Assembly: GCA_964412395.1 (NCBI GenBank)
Contig: CAYPOY010000010.1
Coordinates: 1-34,202, forward strand
Length of the DNA stretch: 34,202 bases
Origin: CAYPOY01 sp964412395
Lineage (GTDB): Bacteria > Chloroflexota > Anaerolineae > B4-G1
Direction: 5' to 3'
The notes beneath the pieces are model-generated. The model did no database searches. It was not told the origin of the DNA and saw nothing but the letters and a program-made list of their open reading frames with translations. The translations under genes and the position numbers were made by a program. Shown here one piece after another: positions 8,238 through 15,593 of this stretch (the stretch's first letter is position 1; each line of letters opens with the position of its first letter).

Positions 8238-8888
8238 TCACCCCTGCGCCAGATACCCACGTTCTAGCAGCAAATCTTCGACCAGTTCCGTCAGTGCGTG
8301 TCCGACGGTGATGTGAATTTCCTGAACGCGGTTCGTTGCTGTTGAGGGTACAACCAAGGCCAGGTCGCATTCGGCCAGGGCAGGGCCGCCATCGCCACCG
8401 AGCAAGCCAATCGTTACCATTCCCTTTTCACGCGCTGCACGCAGAGCCCGCACCACGTTTGGCGACTCGCCCGACGTCGAGATCCCGATCAGTATGTCGC
8501 CCGGCTTGCCCAGTGCGCGGGTCATACGCTCGTAGTAGGCTTCGAAGCTGTAATCATTGCTACAAGCAGTCAGCGACGAAGTGTCCGTGGCCAAAGCCAG
8601 TGCAGGAATGCCCTCTCGGCTGACCTGGGGCCGCAAACGCACGAGCAACTCGGCAGCGATATGCTGCGCATCGGCTGCTGAACCACCATTGCCACACAGC
8701 AAGACTTTTCCACCCTGTCGCAGTGATTGAAAGATCGCTTCTGCCATCCGTACAACGGTATCGGCTTGCGTCTCCATGACCCGCCGCTTCAGCGCAATGG
8801 AGGCCTCAAAAAGCGAGCGAGTTCGTGACGCTAGTTCAACCCGTGCGTCGGCTGAAAGGATGTCGTCAGAAAGATCGAGTTTGTCCAC
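8238..8888 (-). CDS. SIS-domain sugar isomerase, GmhA/DiaA-like
   Basis: 216 residues with a GTG start. The SIS phosphosugar-binding elements LLCGNGGSAADAQHIAAEL (about residues 64-82) and GISTSGESPNVVRAL are textbook GmhA, the sedoheptulose-7-phosphate isomerase of bacterial heptose synthesis; DiaA is the other close family. Conserved acidic and His residues of GmhA-like enzymes appear in AAELLVRL and VQEIHITVGHALTELVE. No heptose kinase (HddA/HldE) or GmhB phosphatase occurs in the window. An aldose/ketose isomerisation that feeds a NeuB-like synthase is therefore a candidate role. The gene overlaps the 3' end of SDR 2 by 23 bases, a strong sign of coupling. Confidence 0.83.
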   Translation of the reverse strand: MDKLDLSDDILSADARVELASRTRSLFEASIALKRRVMETQADTVVRMAEAIFQSLRQGGKVLLCGNGGSAADAQHIAAELLVRLRPQVSREGIPALALATDTSSLTACSNDYSFEAYYERMTRALGKPGDILIGISTSGESPNVVRALRAAREKGMVTIGLLGGDGGPALAECDLALVVPSTATNRVQEIHITVGHALTELVEDLLLERGYLAQG

Positions 8889-9642
8889 CGTCTACCACCA
8901 AACAGGCACCTGTGATGAAAGAGGCCCGCTCCGAAGCCAGGAAGACGACCGCGTTGGCGATCTCCTCCGGCCGGCCAAACCTCTGCAGGGGCACCTCAGA
9001 CTGAATATACTGCTCAAAGAACTCTCGGCGCTCGGCCAACTTACGTTCCCAGGTTCCGCCCGGGAATAGCACATTGCCCGGCGCAACGGCGTTCACCCGG
9101 ACGCTCTGCGGTCCGACCAGGCGCGACAGGCTTTTCATGGCACTCTGGACGGCGGCTTTCGCCGCACTGTACGTCACAGGCGCGTTGATCGCCTCGCACC
9201 CCGCGATAGAGGAGATGAACGTGAGACTTCCGCCGCCACGAGCGATTAGATAGGGCAAGGCCGCGCTCGCAAGGGCCATGCCCCCCAGCAAATTGATATT
9301 GAGGATGGATTGCCAATCTTCAAGACAGAGTCCCCACCCTCCGCGTGCCGTGCCGCTGCCCACATTGGCGACGACAGCGTCGAGGCCGCTGAAAACAGCC
9401 TCTGCTTCATCTAGCGCACGCTGAATTTCGGCCGGCTTCGTCATATCGCCCTGAATTGAAAGCACACGTTGGGGATCAAACTCCTCAGCAAGCAGAGCGA
9501 CGGCTTTAGCCAATGGCTCGGCACTGCGGCCTGTAAGGATTACTCTCGCCCCTTCACGCAGGAACGCCACGGCGATCGCTAGACCGATGCCCCGGCTCGA
9601 CCCCGCTACGAAAGCTACCTTGTCTTCAAGCCCTAAATCCAT
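8866..9642 (-). CDS. Short-chain dehydrogenase/reductase (SDR) 2
   Basis: 258 residues, a normal classical SDR. Motifs: VAGSSRGIGLAIA cofactor loop, LTGRS after beta-2 (the Arg favours NADP), VANVGSGTARG in place of the usual NNAG, SSIAG with the catalytic Ser, and YSAAKAA with Tyr and Lys. It ends with VVDGGQTRSF. It is clearly different from SDR 1 in cofactor-binding residues and length, so the block probably needs two separate redox steps. GGGGAGG lies just before the ATG. A 45-base gap separates it from the nucleotidyltransferase-like gene upstream, and it overlaps the GmhA-like gene downstream. Confidence 0.86.
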   Translation of the reverse strand: MDLGLEDKVAFVAGSSRGIGLAIAVAFLREGARVILTGRSAEPLAKAVALLAEEFDPQRVLSIQGDMTKPAEIQRALDEAEAVFSGLDAVVANVGSGTARGGWGLCLEDWQSILNINLLGGMALASAALPYLIARGGGSLTFISSIAGCEAINAPVTYSAAKAAVQSAMKSLSRLVGPQSVRVNAVAPGNVLFPGGTWERKLAERREFFEQYIQSEVPLQRFGRPEEIANAVVFLASERASFITGACLVVDGGQTRSF

Positions 9643-9687
9643 AGCCTCCCCGATAGATCCGATCAGTACTTGTCCCCGATGCCAACC

Positions 9688-10155
9688 TTATCGCTTCTGC
9701 ATCCAGTAGGCGCGGAAAGAGCGCAAACGCGGCAACGATTCGTGATCCTTGACCCGGTTGGCTGCCGCCTTGCTGGCAATGATGTCATCCAGGTGACAGA
9801 CTGGAAATGCCTCAACTTCAACGCGTCTTCGCCAGGCATCTTCGAATCGTTCGATGCCGTCAGGCGCAAATACCAGGTCAAGGTCAAATGGGCCATTCTT
9901 GAGTTGCACGAAATCCTTGCCGCACTCGATATCGTGGGCCTGATCATCGGTTACAGCGAATCCCAGTTCACGCAGAGCCGCCACCAGCGCGCGGCAGTTG
10001 TCCGGCGAACGGTCTACGAACAGATCCACATCCTGCGTGGTATCCGGAAAACCCAGCAGGATCGCTCCTGCTTTGCCGATAAACAAGTACCGGACACCGC
10101 GCCGCGCAAGGGCGTCACGGACCTCCTGAGCCTGACGGTACTCAAACGCGGCCAT
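9688..10155 (-). CDS. MNT-type nucleotidyltransferase-like protein (toxin/antitoxin-system style)
   Basis: 155 residues. YLFIGKAGAILLGFPDTTQDVDLFVD carries a minimal-nucleotidyltransferase pattern (Gly-x-x-Ala, then Thr-x-Asp-Val-Asp), and the third acidic residue of the fold is likely in FDLDLVF. LDDIIASKAAANRVKDHESLPRL is the typical helical tail. Such stand-alone proteins usually belong to AbiEii- or MNT/HEPN-like toxin-antitoxin pairs and are not sugar nucleotidyltransferases. The start overlaps the preceding gene by 14 bases. The last 72 residues of that preceding gene look like the small partner of such a pair (see the fused-module entry). A glycan role is not indicated. Confidence 0.72.
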   Translation of the reverse strand: MAAFEYRQAQEVRDALARRGVRYLFIGKAGAILLGFPDTTQDVDLFVDRSPDNCRALVAALRELGFAVTDDQAHDIECGKDFVQLKNGPFDLDLVFAPDGIERFEDAWRRRVEVEAFPVCHLDDIIASKAAANRVKDHESLPRLRSFRAYWMQKR

Positions 10156-10360
10156 AGCCTAACCAGTCGGGCAGGTTTTCCTGGCACCAGCGCCGGTAAT
10201 CTTCCAGCGTATCAAAAGCACGATAGGGCGCATCGTCCAGCACCGGCTTGTAGGTGTGAATAAAAGCATAGCGCAGCCGCATGTCTAATGGACGGCGTGC
10301 GGCAGCCTCAAACTCTTCCAGCCACTCAGAAGGAATGTGAGTTGGCTCTACGATTTCCAT
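10142..10360 (-). other. Fused small module, candidate partner of the MNT-like protein; possible internal start
   Basis: The last 72 codons of the TIM-barrel gene begin with their own ATG (base 10360), preceded by an AGAGAG-like purine run. The peptide starts MEIVEPTHIPSEWLEEFE, ends ENLPDWLGYGRV, and is followed directly by the MNT-like gene with a 14-base overlap. Size, composition and position match the small first gene of a two-gene nucleotidyltransferase cassette. It could be made as a fusion, as a separate protein, or both; sequence alone cannot say. Confidence 0.5.
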
Positions 10361-11230
10361 TGATAGTTCTCTCTTCGTCCAGGTCGGGTACGATCCGCTG
10401 GCTATTACAGCAAGGTGATGTTCCACGAACCGTCGGTTTCGCTCAGCCAACTCAACCTCGCTCAGCCCCTCTTCGCGTGCCGCCTGCAAAATGAACGAAC
10501 CACGGAAGCCGGCAGCGCGGATCAGCCGGAAACAGGTCGGAAAATCGGCCGAACCTGCGCCAAGTGGCACCGTGCCGTCGCCAAGCACTCGATCCTTCAC
10601 GTGTATGCTACCCAGCCACGGTCCAAGTAATGTCAATTCCTCCATCGGACTATGCCCAAGCGCGGCGCTGTTACCAATGTCATAGTTGGCCCGCACCAAT
10701 GGGTGTGAAAGTTGTTCCAGGACTGCAACCAGGTCAGCAGGCTTCAGGTCAGTCTCCAAATGGAGTTCTACACCGACCTGCTCGGCCGCCGGCATGACAG
10801 ACTTCAAAACAGCCAGTAGCGCTTCAACTTCCTGAGGGAACCGCAACGACGATTCATCTACAAATGGCAGGACGATATACCGAACGCCAAGCAAACCGGC
10901 ACGTCCCACCAGCCAGATCAGGTGCTCGACGGCAGCATCTCGTGGCATTCCGTCTGGCGTGACCAGACGCTCGGCCATGTAGTAGTCGGCGCACACGGAC
11001 CATACGGCAACCCCCGAATCCTCTGACAGCCGGTGAACTTGTGTCACTCCCTCATCGGTCCGCAGCGGATTGGCAGCCTCCGTGTCGGCCTCGTAGATCC
11101 ACTCGATGCAGTCCAACCCTGCTTCGCGTGCGAGATAGAACTCCTCACGCCACGTGTCCACAGGGAACGACTGAATACGCCCGCCAATCGGCGGCGACAG
11201 GCGGCCTTGCATAATGCCGATAGGATTCAT
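10142..11230 (-). CDS. TIM-barrel sugar isomerase/epimerase with a fused C-terminal 72-residue module
   Basis: 362 residues. Residues 1-290 form an AP-endonuclease-2-type (xylose-isomerase-like) barrel: MNPIGIMQGRLSPP, LDCIEWIYEAD, YIVLPF, VELHLET (E159), ANYDIGNSAA (D184), SIHVKD (H210). These fit the metal ligands of sugar-phosphate and hydroxypyruvate-type isomerases/epimerases. Residues 291-362 (from MEIVEPTHIP) are a separate small domain rich in Trp, Tyr and acidic residues that is not part of the barrel. An internal ATG for it lies at 10360. The gene overlaps the aminotransferase by four bases (ATGA) and the nucleotidyltransferase-like gene by 14. The barrel may interconvert an aldose/ketose or epimer precursor in the NeuB1 pathway; substrate unknown. 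Confidence 0.8.
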   Translation of the reverse strand: MNPIGIMQGRLSPPIGGRIQSFPVDTWREEFYLAREAGLDCIEWIYEADTEAANPLRTDEGVTQVHRLSEDSGVAVWSVCADYYMAERLVTPDGMPRDAAVEHLIWLVGRAGLLGVRYIVLPFVDESSLRFPQEVEALLAVLKSVMPAAEQVGVELHLETDLKPADLVAVLEQLSHPLVRANYDIGNSAALGHSPMEELTLLGPWLGSIHVKDRVLGDGTVPLGAGSADFPTCFRLIRAAGFRGSFILQAAREEGLSEVELAERNRRFVEHHLAVIASGSYPTWTKRELSMEIVEPTHIPSEWLEEFEAAARRPLDMRLRYAFIHTYKPVLDDAPYRAFDTLEDYRRWCQENLPDWLGYGRV

Positions 11231-12216
11231 CGCTTTTTTCCGAACGCGTAAGGCGAAGGGGCCTCTGTGGATTGTGCTGATCTCGTTTCATCCCAGGCCT
11301 TGATTTGCCCTACGATGTCAACTCCTACACTCTCACTCCACGTATCTAACAACAACTTTGTGATCTCGCCGACCTCACCGTCGCCAATTGGTACACTGTT
11401 CAGTGAAGTAACTGGCAACAAACACATCGGGGTGCCTGTCATAAATGCCTCGTCAGCCGTAATGACATCGTACGGTACGATGTTCTTCTCGGCACACTTC
11501 AGGTCCAACTGCGGGGCTAACTCGTGCATGACGTAAGCCCGGCTGATGCCGCGCAGAATGTTGCGTCCTTCCGGGGTAATGAGCACGTCATCCTTCACAA
11601 TGAAGAAGTTGTCGCCTGTGCCCTCGGCGATGAAGCCATCTGGGTCCAAAAGCAGTGCCCAATTGTCGTCACCCTGGTAATTGGACACCTCTATGTTAGC
11701 CATCAGATAGTGCAACCGGCTTCTGTTCTTGACCTTTGGCTCCAATAGGCGGGCAGGTATGGCTCTCTGAGAGGGAATGACTGCATTGATCCCGACGTCA
11801 AAGAGGCGCCCCATGCCTACCACGGTCCAGCGCAGCGGGAACACTGCTATGATGATGTTCGGGCCTGGCGGCACCCCGACAATTCCCTCATAGATCGAGA
11901 GAAGGCCCCGGGAAATGTCAATCATCACCCTGTGTTCGTCGTCTTCCGCAAAAGCCGGGTCATTAGCCTCGATGGTCTCATAGACCGCCTTCTCCATTTC
12001 GTCCATGGTCATAGACATAGGGAGCCGAACCATCTTGATAGATGCATAGAGCCGGTCGAGATGCTCACGCAGCTTGAACTGCACCTTGTTGAAAGATCGC
12101 GTCATCTCAAAGATCATATCCCCAAACATAAGCGCTGAATCGTAGATCGAGATGCGTGCCTCACCTTCTGGGACGAATTCACCGTTCCAATATACGACGC
12201 GTTCTGAGCAACTCAT
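11227..12216 (-). CDS. Fold-type IV PLP aminotransferase (branched-chain/D-amino-acid aminotransferase-like)
   Basis: 329 residues. WNGEFVPEGEARISIYDSALMFGD is the characteristic N-terminus of the BCAT/DAAT/ADC-lyase family. The likely PLP lysine is K163 in EPKVKNRSRLHYLMA, with the PLP-binding AEGTGDNFF segment near residues 197-205 and the phosphate-binding region MTGTPMCLLPVTSL near the C-terminus. These enzymes move amino groups between alpha-keto and alpha-amino acids, or eliminate 4-amino-4-deoxychorismate; they are not the fold-I sugar aminotransferases normally seen in glycan loci. It may supply or process an amino-acid substituent or act on an ulosonic keto acid; both are inference. 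A strong AAAGGAGGTCAGTC site precedes the ATG, which overlaps the HAD remnant stop. Confidence 0.85.
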   Translation of the reverse strand: MSCSERVVYWNGEFVPEGEARISIYDSALMFGDMIFEMTRSFNKVQFKLREHLDRLYASIKMVRLPMSMTMDEMEKAVYETIEANDPAFAEDDEHRVMIDISRGLLSIYEGIVGVPPGPNIIIAVFPLRWTVVGMGRLFDVGINAVIPSQRAIPARLLEPKVKNRSRLHYLMANIEVSNYQGDDNWALLLDPDGFIAEGTGDNFFIVKDDVLITPEGRNILRGISRAYVMHELAPQLDLKCAEKNIVPYDVITADEAFMTGTPMCLLPVTSLNSVPIGDGEVGEITKLLLDTWSESVGVDIVGQIKAWDETRSAQSTEAPSPYAFGKKR

Positions 12217-12597
12217 GACTGACCTCCTTTTCTATCTGTTTCGTCCCCAAGAGACGACAAGTTAACTCGGAAGCCACTCCGCTTCCAGTTGTCCAAGTTC
12301 AATGCTTTGTCGTCAACATAGATATCCGCTGTGGGCTTGCCCATATACAACTCGTGATAATACACCTTCCACTCTCTCAACTGACGCTCGGTCAATTCAC
12401 GCCAGTCGATTCCCGTCGTGGCACCGCGTGCCGTATAAAGTGGGATCCGATGTCCTTCATCATAAAGGCGGTTGACTTGGGCAATCACTTCGTAGAAAGG
12501 CTGTGCTTTTTCGGCAAGGTCTCCGACCGCAGCCGGGTGGGGCTCGGTCAGAGACCTTCGCCCAACGGCGGGGGCGGTTATTTTCGAGGCAGATCAT
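12213..12597 (-). pseudogene. HAD-like phosphatase, probably frameshifted at its 5' end by a palindromic repeat
   Basis: The intact frame covers only 91 codons with a GTG at 12488. It encodes VNRLYDEGHRIPLYTARGATTG, then ELTERQLREWKVYYHEL, then GKPTADIYVDDKALN, which matches the middle and end of small HAD phosphatases found in capsule loci. The catalytic DxD nucleophile motif that should precede it is missing. An ATG at 12597 overlaps the upstream cytidylyltransferase stop (ATGA) and reads MICL, which looks like a true HAD start. After about four codons the frame enters a 56-base palindrome (12510-12565) and does not connect in frame to the C-terminal part. Either the gene is dead, or the remaining part has another role. 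A sequencing or assembly error at the hairpin is possible. Confidence 0.6.
12510..12565. repeat. 56-bp palindromic repeat inserted in the HAD gene
   Basis: On the plus strand, arms of about 25 bases (12510-12534 and 12541-12565) surround a GGGTGG loop. The core pair is CAAGGTCTCCGACCG against CGGTCAGAGACCTTCG, allowing a few mismatches. It lies inside what should be the 5' coding part of the HAD gene and there is no T-run on either side, so it is not a terminator. A half copy with 28 of 30 matching bases occurs at 14676-14705, which marks it as a dispersed element. Confidence 0.75.
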
Positions 12598-13319
12598 GTC
12601 TGTCCTGGCTGGTACACATTGTCATACCACTCAATGACATCCGTGATGTGAAATTGCGGGTTGCGAGGGTATAGGTATTCGTAAAGTTCGGCCATGAACT
12701 CATATTCCTCTCGCGTGTTGACATCAAGCACCAGATCCGGACGCCGAAACTCGGGTGGACATTCTATGGTCCCTACTTTGAACCTCTCCGGATGCTCATA
12801 AAAGTTCGTGTGCGGGTGTTCACGATTACGGGGATCCGTGGCAGTCTCCCATACCCGCTCCAGCGCTTCGAAGTTGAACACTTCCGCCCCAATTCCATCT
12901 GGATAGCCGTTGTCCAACACATCCGGATAGTTTGTGGAAAAGTCGTTATCGCTCTGGAGGTGATACAGAATCACCCGGTCAATCTCACTGGGTTCTGCCG
13001 CTGGGTTATCAGCAGGTACGCGGACAATTACATCGGCGTTGAAGACCTTCGCAGCCTGGTAATAGCGGTCTACGAGATCATTTTCTGAGCCACGAAACAC
13101 GGAAATCCCATAACTGCGTGCGAGTTCCTCTAGCACGTCATCCTCGGCCTTCCGAGTCGTGGCCAACACAATCTCGTCAACTCTTTTGCACCTCTTGACG
13201 CGCTCAATGATGCGGCCTACCAGAGGGGCGCCTGCCAAATCCATCATAGACTTCCCAGGCAACCGCGTCGAGCCCATTCTGGCCTGAAGTATCAGAACTA
13301 CCGTCGGCCTGGTGGACAT
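12594..13319 (-). CDS. SpsF/KdsB-like cytidylyltransferase
   Basis: 241 residues from the ATG at 13319 (MSTRPTVVLILQARMGSTRLPGK). A GTG at 13328 overlapping the NeuB1 stop would add three residues, but GAGGGGG sits eight bases before the ATG. The QARMGSTRLPGK signature binds CTP phosphates; VRVPADNP is the metal/sugar-site loop; GYPDGIGAEVFNF and DVNTREEYEFM are typical of SpsF, the spore-coat polysaccharide cytidylyltransferase of Bacillus. It would activate the product of NeuB1 as a CMP-sugar. The order NeuB-like then SpsF-like mirrors spsE-spsF. It ends with a four-base overlap with the HAD remnant. Confidence 0.87.
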   Translation of the reverse strand: MSTRPTVVLILQARMGSTRLPGKSMMDLAGAPLVGRIIERVKRCKRVDEIVLATTRKAEDDVLEELARSYGISVFRGSENDLVDRYYQAAKVFNADVIVRVPADNPAAEPSEIDRVILYHLQSDNDFSTNYPDVLDNGYPDGIGAEVFNFEALERVWETATDPRNREHPHTNFYEHPERFKVGTIECPPEFRRPDLVLDVNTREEYEFMAELYEYLYPRNPQFHITDVIEWYDNVYQPGQT

Positions 13320-13324
13320 AGCGA

Positions 13325-14254
13325 TCACCCCCTCACCTGCCTGCGCTCAGGAACATCGAAGTGTGGTCCCCAGTAACGTAGTTTCCTTGCATTTGCCTCT
13401 TCAGCCGTTGTAATTCGCTTGACTCCATCGCCCATCACAATCGGGATTGTGCGGATATAACTTACCAACAGCTCCAGACCGCGCTTCTCGAGAGAGGCGG
13501 CCTGGTCGCTCCCGTACATAGCTCGATCGAGGGTGATGTGGCGCTCAACTGCCACAGCTCCCATCATCGCGGCGAGCACACCGGGAACCATGGTCACTTC
13601 GTGGCCGCTGTAGCCCACCGGGCATCCGTAGCGCGCACCCAACGTGTTGATGCAACGCAGGTTCAATATGCTCTCCGCTGCTGGGTATTCCGAAATGCAA
13701 TGCATCAGGACAAATGGGCAGTCATGGCGACGGAAGATCTCAACTGCCTGGTCAATTTGCTCATACGTGCTCATCCCCGTGGAAATGAACGTCGGCTTGT
13801 GCTCCTCGGCGACTGTCTCTAAGAGTTCGCGGTACGTGATCATCGGCGATGCAATCTTGTTGTACTTTAGGTTATACTGGCGCAGGAAATGCTGGCTAGG
13901 CACATCCCACGCCGAGGCAAACCAGTCAATGCCCACTTCTCGGCAATAGGCGTCAATCTCGTTGTACTCTTCCTTGCCGAATTCGAGCGCCTCTTTCTGC
14001 TCGCGCTGCGTAGTGCCCCATGGGCTCTCGCGGGGGAAGTCCAGGTATTCCTCGCTGTACACGATGTCAATCGTCCGCTTCTGGAACTTGACCGCATCGC
14101 AGCCAGCCTTCCTGGCCATATCAATGAGCTTCCTGGCGATACCGACGTCTCCGTTGTGATTGATGCCAATCTCACCAATCACCAGCACGTGCCGGGCGAT
14201 GGGCCAGGGTTCGGTCTGGACCAGATCGGTCGCAAAGTGGGGATCGTTAGACAC
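13325..14254 (-). CDS. NeuB-like ulosonic acid synthase 1, lacking the SAF domain
   Basis: 309 residues, GTG start with AAAGGAG six bases upstream. The TIM-barrel synthase domain is complete: IGEIGINHNGD, AVKFQKRT (PEP-binding Lys), FASAWD, YNKIAS, ISTGMST, GYSGHE, VERHITLDR, GSDQAAS. NeuB-type enzymes condense phosphoenolpyruvate with an aldose to give a 3-deoxy-2-ulosonic acid (Neu5Ac, legionaminate, pseudaminate, KDN). Usual enzymes have about 340-350 residues and end in an SAF (antifreeze-like) domain whose arginine contacts the N-acetyl group of ManNAc. Here the protein ends about 30 residues after the barrel, so that contact is absent and a substrate without that recognition is likely. 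The gene is coupled to the SpsF-like gene. Confidence 0.88.
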   Translation of the reverse strand: MSNDPHFATDLVQTEPWPIARHVLVIGEIGINHNGDVGIARKLIDMARKAGCDAVKFQKRTIDIVYSEEYLDFPRESPWGTTQREQKEALEFGKEEYNEIDAYCREVGIDWFASAWDVPSQHFLRQYNLKYNKIASPMITYRELLETVAEEHKPTFISTGMSTYEQIDQAVEIFRRHDCPFVLMHCISEYPAAESILNLRCINTLGARYGCPVGYSGHEVTMVPGVLAAMMGAVAVERHITLDRAMYGSDQAASLEKRGLELLVSYIRTIPIVMGDGVKRITTAEEANARKLRYWGPHFDVPERRQVRG

Positions 14255-14313
14255 TGTGTTCTCCTTTCGGACAGATGTTACTACAGAAAGTGTGTTAGTA
14301 CAAGTCTTTATCT

Positions 14314-15528
14314 CTAGACCAACATTTTTCCAATTGCCTCACCATATCGTTTGATCTGGTGCGCTCTTGAGAAATTTGACCAATACTTCTGGTAAGCGCG
14401 TTCGGCAAAAATCCGTCGTATGTCTGGGTCGGCAGCCAGATGTTCAAAGGCATCTACAAGCCCTCTTGGTTGATCGTGTGAGAACAATAACCCGGATTGG
14501 CCATGCTCAATTAGCTCTGGAATGCCGCCAACGTCAGAGGCGATGACCGGTGTCTTCAAGGCCATGGCTTCGAGGATCACTCGCGGCATGGCTTCGGCTC
14601 GTGATGGTAGGACTAATGCATCGGCCGCATAAACATAATCCAGCGCATTGAATTTGGGACCAAGAACCTGCAAGCCTCGGTCAGAGACCTTCGGCGAACG
14701 GCGGGTTGCCCCGATTTGCTGATGTAACGGCTTCCCCCATATCGGATCAATTGGCCCAATCAGATATATCATCAAGTCGGGTATAACCGCTAAAAGGTCA
14801 GGGAAATATTTCAGGAGCAAATCCTGCCCCTTGCGATATTGGATGCTAGCGACACACACGGCCACAAAGCGATCCGGGGGAAGCCCAAGACGCTGGCGAA
14901 CTTGAGCCCGCTTTTGGGTCAACAGACGAGCCACTAAATCTTCTTGACAGCAGTTGGGAATACAAAACAACTCTTTGCCTTCGAAAGATGACAGAGTTCG
15001 CCATTCATCCCGCCCATAAGACGAGACGAAAATCAAATGAGTGTGCTTGTCCATGGCCTCGAGCGCCCAATCAAGGTTCAGAAGCCGCGAGTCGTTAAAG
15101 TACCTGGGCGACTCACGTACAATTAGCACCGATGGTCCTTTGAGGCCTGAGTTAACCCGGCTAATCCGCTCCCAAAAATCGTGACTACCGAGACCATTGA
15201 CAATCGTCAAACCTGGCGGGTCAAGTTGCCGCAACCGCCTGGCCCAGAAGGGGTCCTGTACTGCATTTCTGAACCAACCAGCCACCTGCCGTGGGAAGCG
15301 CCTGTCAACCTGCCCTGGAAATGGTCTGGGCGGAGTAATCCAGTGCGGTGAGCCAAGGGGCTGTCCGTCCACCTGGGCTGGTAAGGCGCAATGTCTACTT
15401 CCGGAGGTGCTGACAACCGTCACCGACATTTTGGTAGCCAGAAGGGCAATCAGCACATCGGTCGCCGACCGGCTAGCTCCACTTGTGCCACCCCCCAGGT
15501 ATCTCGTTACGTAAGCTATCTCGCTCAT
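14314..15528 (-). CDS. GT4-family glycosyltransferase
   Basis: 404 residues starting MSEIAYVTRYLGGGTSGASRS, an N-terminal Gly-rich acceptor loop. Further GT-B marks: FVAVCVASIQYRKGQDLLL, MIYLIGPIDPIWGK, ALDYVYAADALVLPSR, and the EX7E element EAMPRVILEAMALKTPVIASDVGG. It sits between the two NeuB modules. Codons at 14676-14705 (RRSPKVSDRG) coincide with a half copy of the palindromic repeat at 12510-12565, placed in a surface loop between two strands, so the repeat may have been absorbed as an in-frame insertion. Alternatively the shared stretch may be chance, though 28 of 30 matching bases argues against it. Donor unknown. Confidence 0.87.
   Translation of the reverse strand: MSEIAYVTRYLGGGTSGASRSATDVLIALLATKMSVTVVSTSGSRHCALPAQVDGQPLGSPHWITPPRPFPGQVDRRFPRQVAGWFRNAVQDPFWARRLRQLDPPGLTIVNGLGSHDFWERISRVNSGLKGPSVLIVRESPRYFNDSRLLNLDWALEAMDKHTHLIFVSSYGRDEWRTLSSFEGKELFCIPNCCQEDLVARLLTQKRAQVRQRLGLPPDRFVAVCVASIQYRKGQDLLLKYFPDLLAVIPDLMIYLIGPIDPIWGKPLHQQIGATRRSPKVSDRGLQVLGPKFNALDYVYAADALVLPSRAEAMPRVILEAMALKTPVIASDVGGIPELIEHGQSGLLFSHDQPRGLVDAFEHLAADPDIRRIFAERAYQKYWSNFSRAHQIKRYGEAIGKMLV
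14676..14705. repeat. Half copy of the palindromic repeat, inside GT4 coding sequence
   Basis: The 30 bases from 14676 match 12543-12572 at 28 positions; the shared core is CTCGGTCAGAGACCTTCG. Unlike the copy in the HAD gene, there is no second arm, and the frame of the GT4 gene continues through it as RRSPKVSDRG. Confidence 0.65.
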
Positions 15529-15551
15529 CCTATCAGGGTGTTTTTGCGCCT

Positions 15552-15580
15552 AACCCGCCCCCGGGACGAGGGCTGGGAGC
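15552..15580. repeat. GC-rich direct repeat, copy A (downstream of neuB2)
   Basis: AACCCGCCCCCGGGACG plus 12 more bases match 17741-17769 at 26 of 29 positions in the same orientation. On the minus strand it can fold as GCCCTCG-TCC-CGGGGGC. It fills most of the 65-base gap between NeuB2 and the GT4 gene. Together with copy B it brackets the NeuA/HAD-NeuB2 cassette. Confidence 0.7.
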
Positions 15581-15593
15581 ACTGGAAAACAGT

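Noticed and set aside
12510..12565. Intrinsic terminator after the SpsF-like gene
   Set aside because: No T-run follows, the downstream genes overlap, and a half copy occurs inside a coding region; a dispersed repeat fits better.
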